Shown here: positions 1-8,207 of the stretch, in pieces
Numbering within the stretch: position 1 is the first letter of the stretch
Layout: each line of letters starts with the position of its first letter
NCBI GenBank assembly: GCA_001298545.1
Contig: LJCX01000028.1
Span: 310,001-374,000, forward strand
Direction: 5' to 3'
Length of the DNA stretch: 64,000 nt
Origin: Actinobacteria bacterium OV320
GTDB lineage: Bacteria > Actinomycetota > Actinomycetes > Streptomycetales > Streptomycetaceae
The notes under the pieces: model-generated
The model's database searches: none
The model's input: the letters and a program-made list of their open reading frames with translations, nothing else
Told to the model about the DNA's origin: nothing
Made by a program: the position numbers and the translations under genes

Positions 1-1
1 C

Positions 2-2326
2 CTCGCCCACCCCATGGAGAACCTCTCCCCCGCCGACGCCACCGCGCTCCAGGCGTCCCGGGACGCGGCGCTGCGGGCCGAGCGGCAGGTCGAGGCGTTC
101 ATCGGGCGGCGTGACGTCACCATGCCCATGCCCGGCTACGACCAGAACGGGCTGCCGCTTCCCCGCGACGAGCTGGAACCGGCCGCCGAGCGGTGGGCCG
201 AGTACCGCGCCCAGGTCAGCGAGCGCACCGTCCGGACGCTGGAGGGGCAGCTCGCCGAAGGGCAACTCCCGCTGCGCAAGGTCGTGATCGGCGGCGGGGC
301 GAGTCTCACCGGGCGGGATCCGGAGGCGCTGCTGGTGGACGGGGCGGGCCGCTGGCACCTGGACCCCGGCGCCGGGATCGTGCAGTCGGCGGATCAGGAC
401 CGCGACCTCGCCCAGTGGATGGGCGTCGACCCGTACTCGGCGGTCGAGGACCCCCGGCACCGCATCTCCATCCACGCCGTCCGCGTCTGGGAGGACCAAC
501 TCGCCACGCAGGGCGACGTGGTGAACGCCCACGCCCGGCTGCGCCTGGGGCAGAACGGCGAACTCCTCGCCGAGGTCCGCACGTTGGGCGAGGACGGCGC
601 GGAGAGCCCGACCCCCCTCTGGGTGGCCTGCGACGGCACCCCCAGCATCGCCACCGGCCTCACACCGGAACTCGTACCGGGAATGCCGCGCGGAGAATTC
701 GCCGTGGAGAGCCGCGGCGAAGCCGTTCGGCTGATCAGCGATCGGCTGCGAGAGCTGGAGGGGCAGGGGTTCGCCGGTGCGGGCGAGATGCGCGCCTGGC
801 TGACCCGGGCCGAGCGGAGCGGCACGGACGCCGGTACCGTGCTCGGCGCCCTGAACTCCTACGCGGAACTGAAGGACGCCCTCTCGGCCGGCCTGGGCGC
901 CGCGGACGAGACCCGCATGGGCAACTGCTTCACCGCTCTCGACTCGACGCAGAAGTGGGAGGCGGCGCGCAAGGCCGCGCAGGGGCGGGCACTGCTGGGC
1001 GACGAGGTCGCCGAGAGCCGTTTCGACCCGCACGCCGCCCAGGAGTGGATCGTCGTGGGATCCGGCGGAACGGCCGTCGCCAACGCGGAGATCATCCTGA
1101 TCCAGAATCCCGACGCCCACGTCACGATCATCGGCTCGAGGCCGCCGCCGGCACTGCAGCACCAGGTCCAGTTCCCGGCGATGGAGGCGAAGTTCGGCCA
1201 CGGCGAGGGGGGCGAGAAGCGTCTGAGCTTCGTCGAGGCACGTGTCGGGGCCATCGAGACGTATCAGGACGAGAAGGGCGAGACCCGCTTCCAGGTCCCC
1301 TACGTCGAAAAGGGAACCAAGGAACAGAGAGTGGCCCGCAGCGACGGCTACGTCACCAGTCTCGGCCGCACCAACCCCCTTCCGCCCGCCCTCCAGGTCC
1401 TCGCCGACGAGGTGCGCGACCGCGGTGGGGAGATCTCCGGGGACCTGCTGTTCGACAAGGACGACCAGTACATCGGCTACGGGCTCACCTTCGCCGTGGA
1501 CGGCAGGGAGCACCGCGTCGACGTGGACGGCGCGGCCTCCTGGCAGCTGCCGCGCGAGATATTCACCCCGGAGACGGGAATCCAGGGTCAGTTGAACGGG
1601 ATGGGCGTCCGCGGTCTGCCCTCCGAGACCGGCAACGCGGCTCCCGGCTTCTCGCCCATCGCCCGCCAGAGCGCCCTGCGCGCACGCGCCGTCGCGGCGG
1701 CAGCGGCGGGCGACCCCGAAGCCGTACGACGTCTGTCGACGATCCCGGACCGCTGGCGGCGCCCGGACCTGGGCCAGAACCAGGACCAGGACCAGGAGAC
1801 AGACAAGGGCCCGGACAAGGGCACGGGCACGGGGGCGCAGCCACCGGCTGCGGGCACGGGCATCGCCACCCCGCCCCAGGAGAAGGCCAATCCCGCACCG
1901 GAACACGAACGGGAACAGGAACGGGAACAGGAACGGGAACAAGACCGGGAACAGGAACGGGACCAGGACCAGGTACGAGAACCGGACCCGGAGCCCGTCC
2001 CCGCCCCCGCCCCCGCCCCCGAATCGGCCGCACCCCCGGTCCCGTCCCCGACGTCAACCCCGTCCCCGGCCCCGTCCCCGACCCCGACGACGGCCCCGAG
2101 TCCGGCACCGGGACCTGCCTCCGCATCGACCCCGTCCCCGACCCCGACGGCAGCCCCGAGTCCCGCACCGGCCCCCTCCCCCGCTCCGGACATCCCCGGC
2201 TCCCACCTGTGGCAGATGGGCGTGCCCCGGGGCGGCGGCAACCGGCCCCCCGCTCCCGTCCAGAAGCCGGAGCAGCAGCCGCCGGGTCACGAGCGGCCGG
2301 AGCCGGGCGTCGACATGGGCGAGTGA
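2..2326 (+). CDS. Large repeat-tailed protein with Rossmann-like segment (5' end probably outside window)
   Basis: Function not recognised. The frame is open to the left edge and no ribosome site precedes the first visible ATG (position 14), so the N-terminus is probably missing. The middle carries a GSGGTAVANAE motif (about residue 352) after a beta-strand-like stretch, typical of a dinucleotide-binding Rossmann fold. It is followed by SDGYVTSLGR and a region resembling FAD/NAD oxidoreductases. The last 200 residues are low complexity: QDQD, repeated QERE units, then long Pro/Ala/Ser/Thr runs, which would suit an extended surface or linker region. Such mosaics occur in large secreted or toxin-like Streptomyces proteins, but no toxin domain is visible. 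It ends at a strong terminator facing hspR. Confidence 0.6.
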   Translation, partial: LAHPMENLSPADATALQASRDAALRAERQVEAFIGRRDVTMPMPGYDQNGLPLPRDELEPAAERWAEYRAQVSERTVRTLEGQLAEGQLPLRKVVIGGGASLTGRDPEALLVDGAGRWHLDPGAGIVQSADQDRDLAQWMGVDPYSAVEDPRHRISIHAVRVWEDQLATQGDVVNAHARLRLGQNGELLAEVRTLGEDGAESPTPLWVACDGTPSIATGLTPELVPGMPRGEFAVESRGEAVRLISDRLRELEGQGFAGAGEMRAWLTRAERSGTDAGTVLGALNSYAELKDALSAGLGAADETRMGNCFTALDSTQKWEAARKAAQGRALLGDEVAESRFDPHAAQEWIVVGSGGTAVANAEIILIQNPDAHVTIIGSRPPPALQHQVQFPAMEAKFGHGEGGEKRLSFVEARVGAIETYQDEKGETRFQVPYVEKGTKEQRVARSDGYVTSLGRTNPLPPALQVLADEVRDRGGEISGDLLFDKDDQYIGYGLTFAVDGREHRVDVDGAASWQLPREIFTPETGIQGQLNGMGVRGLPSETGNAAPGFSPIARQSALRARAVAAAAAGDPEAVRRLSTIPDRWRRPDLGQNQDQDQETDKGPDKGTGTGAQPPAAGTGIATPPQEKANPAPEHEREQEREQEREQDREQERDQDQVREPDPEPVPAPAPAPESAAPPVPSPTSTPSPAPSPTPTTAPSPAPGPASASTPSPTPTAAPSPAPAPSPAPDIPGSHLWQMGVPRGGGNRPPAPVQKPEQQPPGHERPEPGVDMGE
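1890..2190 (+). repeat. Coding minisatellites in the 3' end of the first gene
   Basis: From about 1902 to 1975 the unit CGGGAACAGGAA recurs with small changes and encodes REQE. From about 1990 to 2190 a CCCCGTCCCCGACC-like unit recurs and encodes Pro/Ser/Thr/Ala. Length variation between strains would be expected. Confidence 0.7.
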
Positions 2327-2344
2327 CGGCCGTGGAGAACGAGG

Positions 2345-2376
2345 AAGGGGCCCGGAGACGAATCTCCGGGCCCCTT
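2345..2376. terminator. Bidirectional intrinsic terminator between convergent genes
   Basis: A 14-bp perfect stem (AAGGGGCCCGGAGA and its complement) closes a CGAA tetraloop. It lies between the stop of the first gene and the stop of hspR, so it can serve both strands. Confidence 0.85.
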
Positions 2377-2400
2377 GCTTCGTATACGTACCGCCAGGTG

Positions 2401-2862
2401 TCAGTCCGTGGGCTGCTGCCGCTTGGGCCGCCAGACCACCAACGCGCTGGTCTGCTGCACCTCCTGGTACGGCACCAGGTCCCGCCGGTAGGAGGCGTGC
2501 ACCGCCGCCTCCCGCTGCTGCATCGCCACGGCCGCGCCGTCCAGCGCGGCTTCCAGCTCCGCGGCCCTGGCCTGGAGCGCGGCCACCTGGTTCTCCAGCT
2601 CGATGATCCGCTTGATGCCGGCCAGGTTGATGCCCTCGTCCTGGGACAGGGCCTGCACCGTGCGCAGCAGCTCGATGTCGCGGGCCGAGTAGCGGCGCCC
2701 GCGGCCTGCGGTGCGGTCGGGGGAGACGAGACCCAGGCGGTCGTACTGGCGCAGGGTCTGCGGATGCAGGCCGGAGAGCTGGGCCGCCACCGAAATGACG
2801 TAGACCGGAGTCTCCTGGGTCAGTTCATACGGGTTACGCCGACGGCCGTCCATCACTCTCAT
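2401..2862 (-). CDS. hspR: HspR, MerR-family heat-shock repressor
   Basis: Autoregulatory repressor of the dnaK operon that binds HAIR inverted repeats with DnaK as co-repressor (known for Streptomyces HspR). The N-terminal MerR helix-turn-helix is clear: VISVAAQLSGLHPQTLRQYD, then GRGRRYSARD. A leucine-rich helix follows (IELENQVAALQARAAELEA). Full length is about 150 residues. The ATG at 2862 overlaps the dnaJ stop (ATGA), which suggests translational coupling. An internal ATG at 2853 (MDGRRRNPYEL) is an equally plausible start. Last gene of the leftward dnaK-grpE-dnaJ-hspR operon. Confidence 0.96.
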   Translation of the reverse strand: MRVMDGRRRNPYELTQETPVYVISVAAQLSGLHPQTLRQYDRLGLVSPDRTAGRGRRYSARDIELLRTVQALSQDEGINLAGIKRIIELENQVAALQARAAELEAALDGAAVAMQQREAAVHASYRRDLVPYQEVQQTSALVVWRPKRQQPTD

Positions 2863-4037
2863 GCTCCCTTCGCGGCCTCGAACAGCTCCGCCCGCGGATC
2901 CTCGCCCGCGGTCGCCTCGCGATACGCCTCCAGCGCCTCACGAGCCTTCCCCGACAAGTCCTTCGGAACACTCACCTCGACGGTGACCAACAGGTCGCCG
3001 CGGGTGCCGTCCTTGCGGACCGCGCCCTTGCCCCGCGCCCGCATGGTGCGGCCGTTGGGCGTGCCGGGCGGAAGCTTCAAGGTCAGGGACGGCCCGCCGA
3101 GCGTCGGCACCTTGATCTCGCCGCCGAGTGCCGCCTCGGTGAACGTGACCGGCACGGTCACCGTCAGGTTGTCCTCCTTGCGGCCGAACACCGGGTGGGC
3201 ACCGACATGGACGACCACGTACAGGTCGCCCGCCGGGCCGCCACGCTCGCCCGGGGCGCCCTTGCCGCGCAGCCGGATGCGCTGACCGTCCGTCACCCCG
3301 GCGGGGATGCGGACCTGCATGGTCCTCGACGACTTCGCGCGGCCGCTGCCCTTGCAGTCCAGGCAGGGATGCTCGGCGATCAGGCCGCGCCCCTTGCAGT
3401 CCGGGCAGGGGTCGGTCAGGGAGAAGCCGCCTCCCGAGCCCCGCGCCACCTGGCCCGTGCCCACACAGGTCGGGCACACGCGCGGGGTGCCGTTCTTGTC
3501 GCCCGTCCCCGAACACGCCTTGCAGGGGGCCTGCGAGGACATGCGCAGCGGGACCGTCGCGCCCTCGATCGCCTCCGTGAAGGTCAGGGTGACCTCGGTG
3601 TCGATGTCCTGGCCGCGCCGGGGCTGGGTACGGGTCGTGCCGCCGGGGCCGCCGCGGTTGAACAGGCCGCCGAACACGTCCCCGATGCCGCCGCCGAAGC
3701 CGCCCTGGGCACCGCCGCCCTGGGCACCGCCTCCGAAGAGGTCGCCCAGGTCGAAGTTGAAGTTGCCGCCCGCGCCCGGACCGGGGCGGAAGCCGCCGTT
3801 GCCGAAGAGGGCGCGAGCCTCGTCGTACTCCTTGCGCTTCTTGGGGTCACCGAGGATGTCGTTCGCCTCGGAGATCTCCTTGAAGCGCTCCTCCGCCTTG
3901 ACGTTGCCCTTGTTGGCGTCCGGGTGGAACTCACGGGCGAGCTTCCGGTACGCCTTCTTGATCTCGGCCTCGGTGGCGTCCTTGGGGACGCCGAGGACCT
4001 TGTAGAAGTCCTTCTCGACGAAGTCTTTGGTGCTCAT
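2859..4037 (-). CDS. dnaJ: Chaperone DnaJ
   Basis: Co-chaperone that delivers clients to DnaK and stimulates its ATPase. The J domain is at residues 8-75 with the HPD motif at 38-40. A Gly/Phe-rich linker follows (about 80-140, rich in GGGAQGGFGGG). The zinc-binding region has all four CxxCxGxG repeats (CKACSGTG, CPTCVGTG, CPDCKGRG, CLDCKGSG), then the two C-terminal client-binding domains. Length 392 is normal. A GGAGGAGG-type ribosome site precedes the ATG. Third gene of the operon, 39 bp after grpE. Confidence 0.98.
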   Translation of the reverse strand: MSTKDFVEKDFYKVLGVPKDATEAEIKKAYRKLAREFHPDANKGNVKAEERFKEISEANDILGDPKKRKEYDEARALFGNGGFRPGPGAGGNFNFDLGDLFGGGAQGGGAQGGFGGGIGDVFGGLFNRGGPGGTTRTQPRRGQDIDTEVTLTFTEAIEGATVPLRMSSQAPCKACSGTGDKNGTPRVCPTCVGTGQVARGSGGGFSLTDPCPDCKGRGLIAEHPCLDCKGSGRAKSSRTMQVRIPAGVTDGQRIRLRGKGAPGERGGPAGDLYVVVHVGAHPVFGRKEDNLTVTVPVTFTEAALGGEIKVPTLGGPSLTLKLPPGTPNGRTMRARGKGAVRKDGTRGDLLVTVEVSVPKDLSGKAREALEAYREATAGEDPRAELFEAAKGA

Positions 4038-4076
4038 CCTCGACGTCCCTCCTCCCCATCACTCATCCGATCGAGC

Positions 4077-4729
4077 TCAGCCCTCGTCCGGGCCACCGCT
4101 CTCCTTGTCGTCGGCCGCCTCGGCCTCGTCGGCCTTCGCCGCCTGCGCACCGGGCTGCGGTTCGGCGACGGCCACCCGCGCGGGGCGGATGGTGCGCTCG
4201 CCGATCCGATACCCGGGCTGAAGGATCGCCACGCACGTCGTCTCGGTGACGTCGGGCGCGTAACTGTGCATCAGGGCCTCGTGGATCGTCGGGTCGAAGG
4301 GCTCGCCCTCCTTGCCGAACTGCTGGAGGCCCATCTTGGCCGCGACGGTCTCCAGCGATTCGCCCACCGACTTGAAGCCGCCGACGAACTCGCCGTGCTC
4401 CCGCGCGCGGCCGATGTCGTCGAGGACGGGCAGGAGCTCGGTCAGGAGGTTCGCGATGGCGATCTCCTTGACCGCGATCCGGTCGCGCTCGACCCGGCGG
4501 CGGTAGTTCTGGTACTCGGCCTGGAGGCGCTGGAGGTCCGCGGTGCGCTCGCCCAGAGCGGTGCGCACCTGGTCCAGCTGGGCCACCAGACCGGCTGTCT
4601 GGTTCGTGTCCCCGGCCGGGGCCGCCCCCGCCGCCGAAGCGGAGGAGGAAGCGGCCTTCGGCTCGGCGTCTTCAGGGGTGGCGCCGGAGGGGACGTCGGG
4701 CTTCTCCTCGAAGCCCGGGGTCTCCTCCG

Positions 4730-4733
<4 letters not shown>
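4077..4733 (-). CDS. grpE: Nucleotide exchange factor GrpE
   Basis: Releases ADP from DnaK in the heat-shock cycle. The N-terminal 55 residues are acidic and disordered (Ala/Ser/Glu-rich). A long dimerising coiled coil follows (LVAQLDQVRTALGERTADLQRLQAEYQNYRRRVERD), then the beta-wing domain ending VLQPGYRIGERTIRPARVAVA-like. The acidic C-terminal tail is typical of actinobacterial GrpE. The ATG overlaps the dnaK stop by four bases (4730-4733), so the two are probably coupled. Confidence 0.97.
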
Positions 4734-6568
<1,835 letters not shown>

Positions 6569-6588
6569 GGTGATCTTCCTCCAGCTGA

Positions 6589-6609
6589 CTTGAGTGGAAC
6601 GGACTCAAG
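6589..6609 (-). promoter_or_regulatory. Perfect HAIR operator for HspR
   Basis: CTTGAGT-N7-ACTCAAG with exact arms, 20 bases upstream of the dnaK ATG. This matches the established HspR-associated inverted repeat. Confidence 0.95.
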
Positions 6610-6640
6610 TGTGCACGAGGCTCACCTCTCGGTCAACAGA

Positions 6641-6661
6641 CCTGAGTCGTGCCCACTCAAC
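6641..6661 (-). promoter_or_regulatory. Second, imperfect HAIR operator
   Basis: CCTGAGT-N7-ACTCAAC, one mismatch per arm from the consensus, with the same 7-base spacer. Its centre is 52 bp (about five helical turns) from the perfect copy. Multiple HAIR copies upstream of dnaK are usual in Streptomyces. Confidence 0.85.
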
Positions 6662-6663
6662 TC

Positions 6664-7923
6664 TTATCCGTTCCTTACGCGCAAGGAAGCGTTGACCTGC
6701 GGCGATACGGATCGACCGGTTCTCCTCACACCGGGTTCCGGGTGGTGCGCCTGGTCCTCGGATTGACGCCGGGGCGCGTACACCGACGCCGAACCCGACC
6801 CGGGACGCTGCTCGGGGCGGGGCGCGGAACGGCCCGCGAGCCGCGCCTCCCGAAGACCGCCACCGGCGCCCTGGCCGACACCCCCCGCCCCCCGCGCGGC
6901 GCCCGCGGCACGGGCACGCCGAGCCCGCCGGTCGCGTCGGCCACGCGCGCGTGGGGGCCCGTACACCGCGATGCGCAGCATCCCGAGCACGACGACGAGT
7001 GCCCCACCGGCCACCCACAACACCGCCCGCGCGTCGGCCCATCCGGCGTGCACCAGCACCCCGACGAGCACCGCGGCGAAGGCCGCCACCGCGACCAGGA
7101 CGGTCACGCCCTGCGCGGTGAGCCCCAACCGCCGCAGCCGGTGGGCGAGATGGTCGGACCCGCCACGCAGCAACGGCCGTCGGGCCAGCCGCCGGGACAG
7201 CACGACCAGGACGACGTCGGCCGCGGCGACCGCGGTGAGCGCGACCAGCACCCCCGCCCCGGCGACCGGATCGTGCCCCGCGCGGGCGATCACGGCGGCC
7301 GCGGCGAGAAGGAACCCCGCGAAGAGCGATCCGCACGCCCCGAGGGCGACACGCGCGGGGGGCCAGTTGTGCATCAGGAAGCCCGTCAGCGCGGCGGCGA
7401 ACACGCTCAGCAGTACCGCCAGCCCGTCCATGACCTCGACGGCGGCACAGGCGGCCACGCCGAAGGCGGTGACGACCCCGACGGTTCCGGCCACTCCGTC
7501 GGCGTGGTCCAGCGACCGGAAGGCGAGGGCGACGAAGGTGATCCAGCCGACACCGGCCACTCCGGCCACCACCCCGGTGTCGCCGTACGGCACCACGAAG
7601 GCGGCCGCGACCGCCGTACCGATGACCAGGAACCGTGCGTTGAGCCGCCACACGTCCGCGACCAGCCCGAGCGCGGCGACGGCACCCCCGGCGGCGAGCA
7701 GCACCTCGATGCCGTCGCCGAGCGGGGCGATGCCCGTCCAGTCCCCGGCGACCGCGACGAGACAGGTGGCGAGCACGACGGCGGCACCCCCGAACAGAGG
7801 CACCCGCCGCTGCCGCTGCCGCCGGTCGAGCAACCCCAGGCGCAGGGCGGGTACGCGCAGCAGCGCGGCGAGGACGGCGGCGAGGAACAGGGCGGTGATG
7901 GCGGCGACGATCCCGTAGAGCAC
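6664..7923 (-). CDS. WecA/MraY-like polyprenyl-phosphate glycosyl-1-phosphate transferase
   Basis: Integral membrane enzyme of glycosyltransferase family 4, expected to move a sugar-1-phosphate onto a lipid carrier for cell-wall polymer synthesis. About ten hydrophobic spans are visible. Family motifs: VPLFGGAAVVLA near the N-terminus; LDHADGVAGT (the Mg-binding DNxDG loop, here with His-Ala between the aspartates); GSLFAGFLLA; and GSDHLAHRLRRLGL (the cytoplasmic HxxH loop). Residues after about 325 form an unusual Arg/Ala/Gly-rich cytoplasmic tail. The GTG start follows an AT-rich leader. The stop lies only 2 bp from the distal HAIR operator, so the dnaK promoter region overlaps the 3' end of this gene. 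Confidence 0.85.
   Translation of the reverse strand: MLYGIVAAITALFLAAVLAALLRVPALRLGLLDRRQRQRRVPLFGGAAVVLATCLVAVAGDWTGIAPLGDGIEVLLAAGGAVAALGLVADVWRLNARFLVIGTAVAAAFVVPYGDTGVVAGVAGVGWITFVALAFRSLDHADGVAGTVGVVTAFGVAACAAVEVMDGLAVLLSVFAAALTGFLMHNWPPARVALGACGSLFAGFLLAAAAVIARAGHDPVAGAGVLVALTAVAAADVVLVVLSRRLARRPLLRGGSDHLAHRLRRLGLTAQGVTVLVAVAAFAAVLVGVLVHAGWADARAVLWVAGGALVVVLGMLRIAVYGPPRARGRRDRRARRARAAGAARGAGGVGQGAGGGLREARLAGRSAPRPEQRPGSGSASVYAPRRQSEDQAHHPEPGVRRTGRSVSPQVNASLRVRNG
6671..6688. promoter_or_regulatory. TTCCTT-AAGGAA inverted repeat at the dnaK promoter edge
   Basis: TTCCTT-ACGCGC-AAGGAA, with a CGCG core that extends the dyad. It sits inside the last codons of the WecA-like gene and just upstream of the distal HAIR. 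It could be an additional operator or a weak terminator; function unknown. Confidence 0.4.
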
Positions 7924-7944
7924 GGATATAAATTAGTCACATAT

Positions 7945-7959
7945 GTACCAATTTGGTAC
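7945..7959. promoter_or_regulatory. Perfect palindrome upstream of the WecA-like gene
   Basis: GTACCAATTTGGTAC: 7-bp arms around one T, inside the most AT-rich stretch of the region (7924-7968). It is 22 bp from the GTG start, a typical operator position. No regulator is encoded nearby. Confidence 0.55.
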
Positions 7960-7982
7960 GAATAACACGGCCGATTCACCAC

Positions 7983-8048
7983 CGGATCCCAGTCGGATCC
8001 CGATCGGATCCCCACCGGATCCCAGCCGGACCTCAACCGGAACCCGAT
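7983..8048. repeat. Six 11-bp direct repeats (CGGATCCCagt type)
   Basis: Units start at 7983, 7994, 8005, 8016, 8027 and 8038. The first four share CGGATCCC; the fifth and sixth are CGGACCTC and CGGAACCC. The 11-bp phase equals one helical turn, as in binding arrays for OmpR-family or SARP regulators. It lies between the divergent WecA-like and Fe-S reductase genes. Regulator unknown. Confidence 0.7.
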
Positions 8049-8163
8049 ACTCCGCCCACCCGAACCCGACCCGATTCTGAGGCAACCCTCAGCGACTGAG
8101 ATCACTCCGCATCCCGCTACAGTGCGACGGAGAATACGGGGTAGTCTCAAACGGACTGCATAA

Positions 8164-8179
8164 GTTACCGCTTAGTAAT
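8164..8179. promoter_or_regulatory. GTTAC-N6-GTAAT dyad, TetR-type operator candidate
   Basis: TTAC/GTAA arms are exact around CGCTTA, about 29 bp upstream of the Fe-S reductase ATG. The form resembles operators of TetR-family fatty-acid regulators, which would fit the neighbouring gene; that link is inference. Confidence 0.45.
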
Positions 8180-8207
8180 GACCCTCGCAGGCCCGAGGAG
8201 CCCCCAA

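Noticed and set aside
1890..2190. CRISPR-like array
   Set aside because: The repeats are contiguous, short and encode protein; no spacers of regular length and no cas genes are present.
193..3285. Very long Arg/Gly/Pro-rich open frames opposite or offset to real genes (for example 193-3285, 37902-41582, 8172-10571, 59399-62002 beyond the regulator)
   Set aside because: They lie antisense or out of frame to genes with clear families, show reversed codon-position bias, and their protein sequences are low-complexity shadows typical of high-GC DNA.
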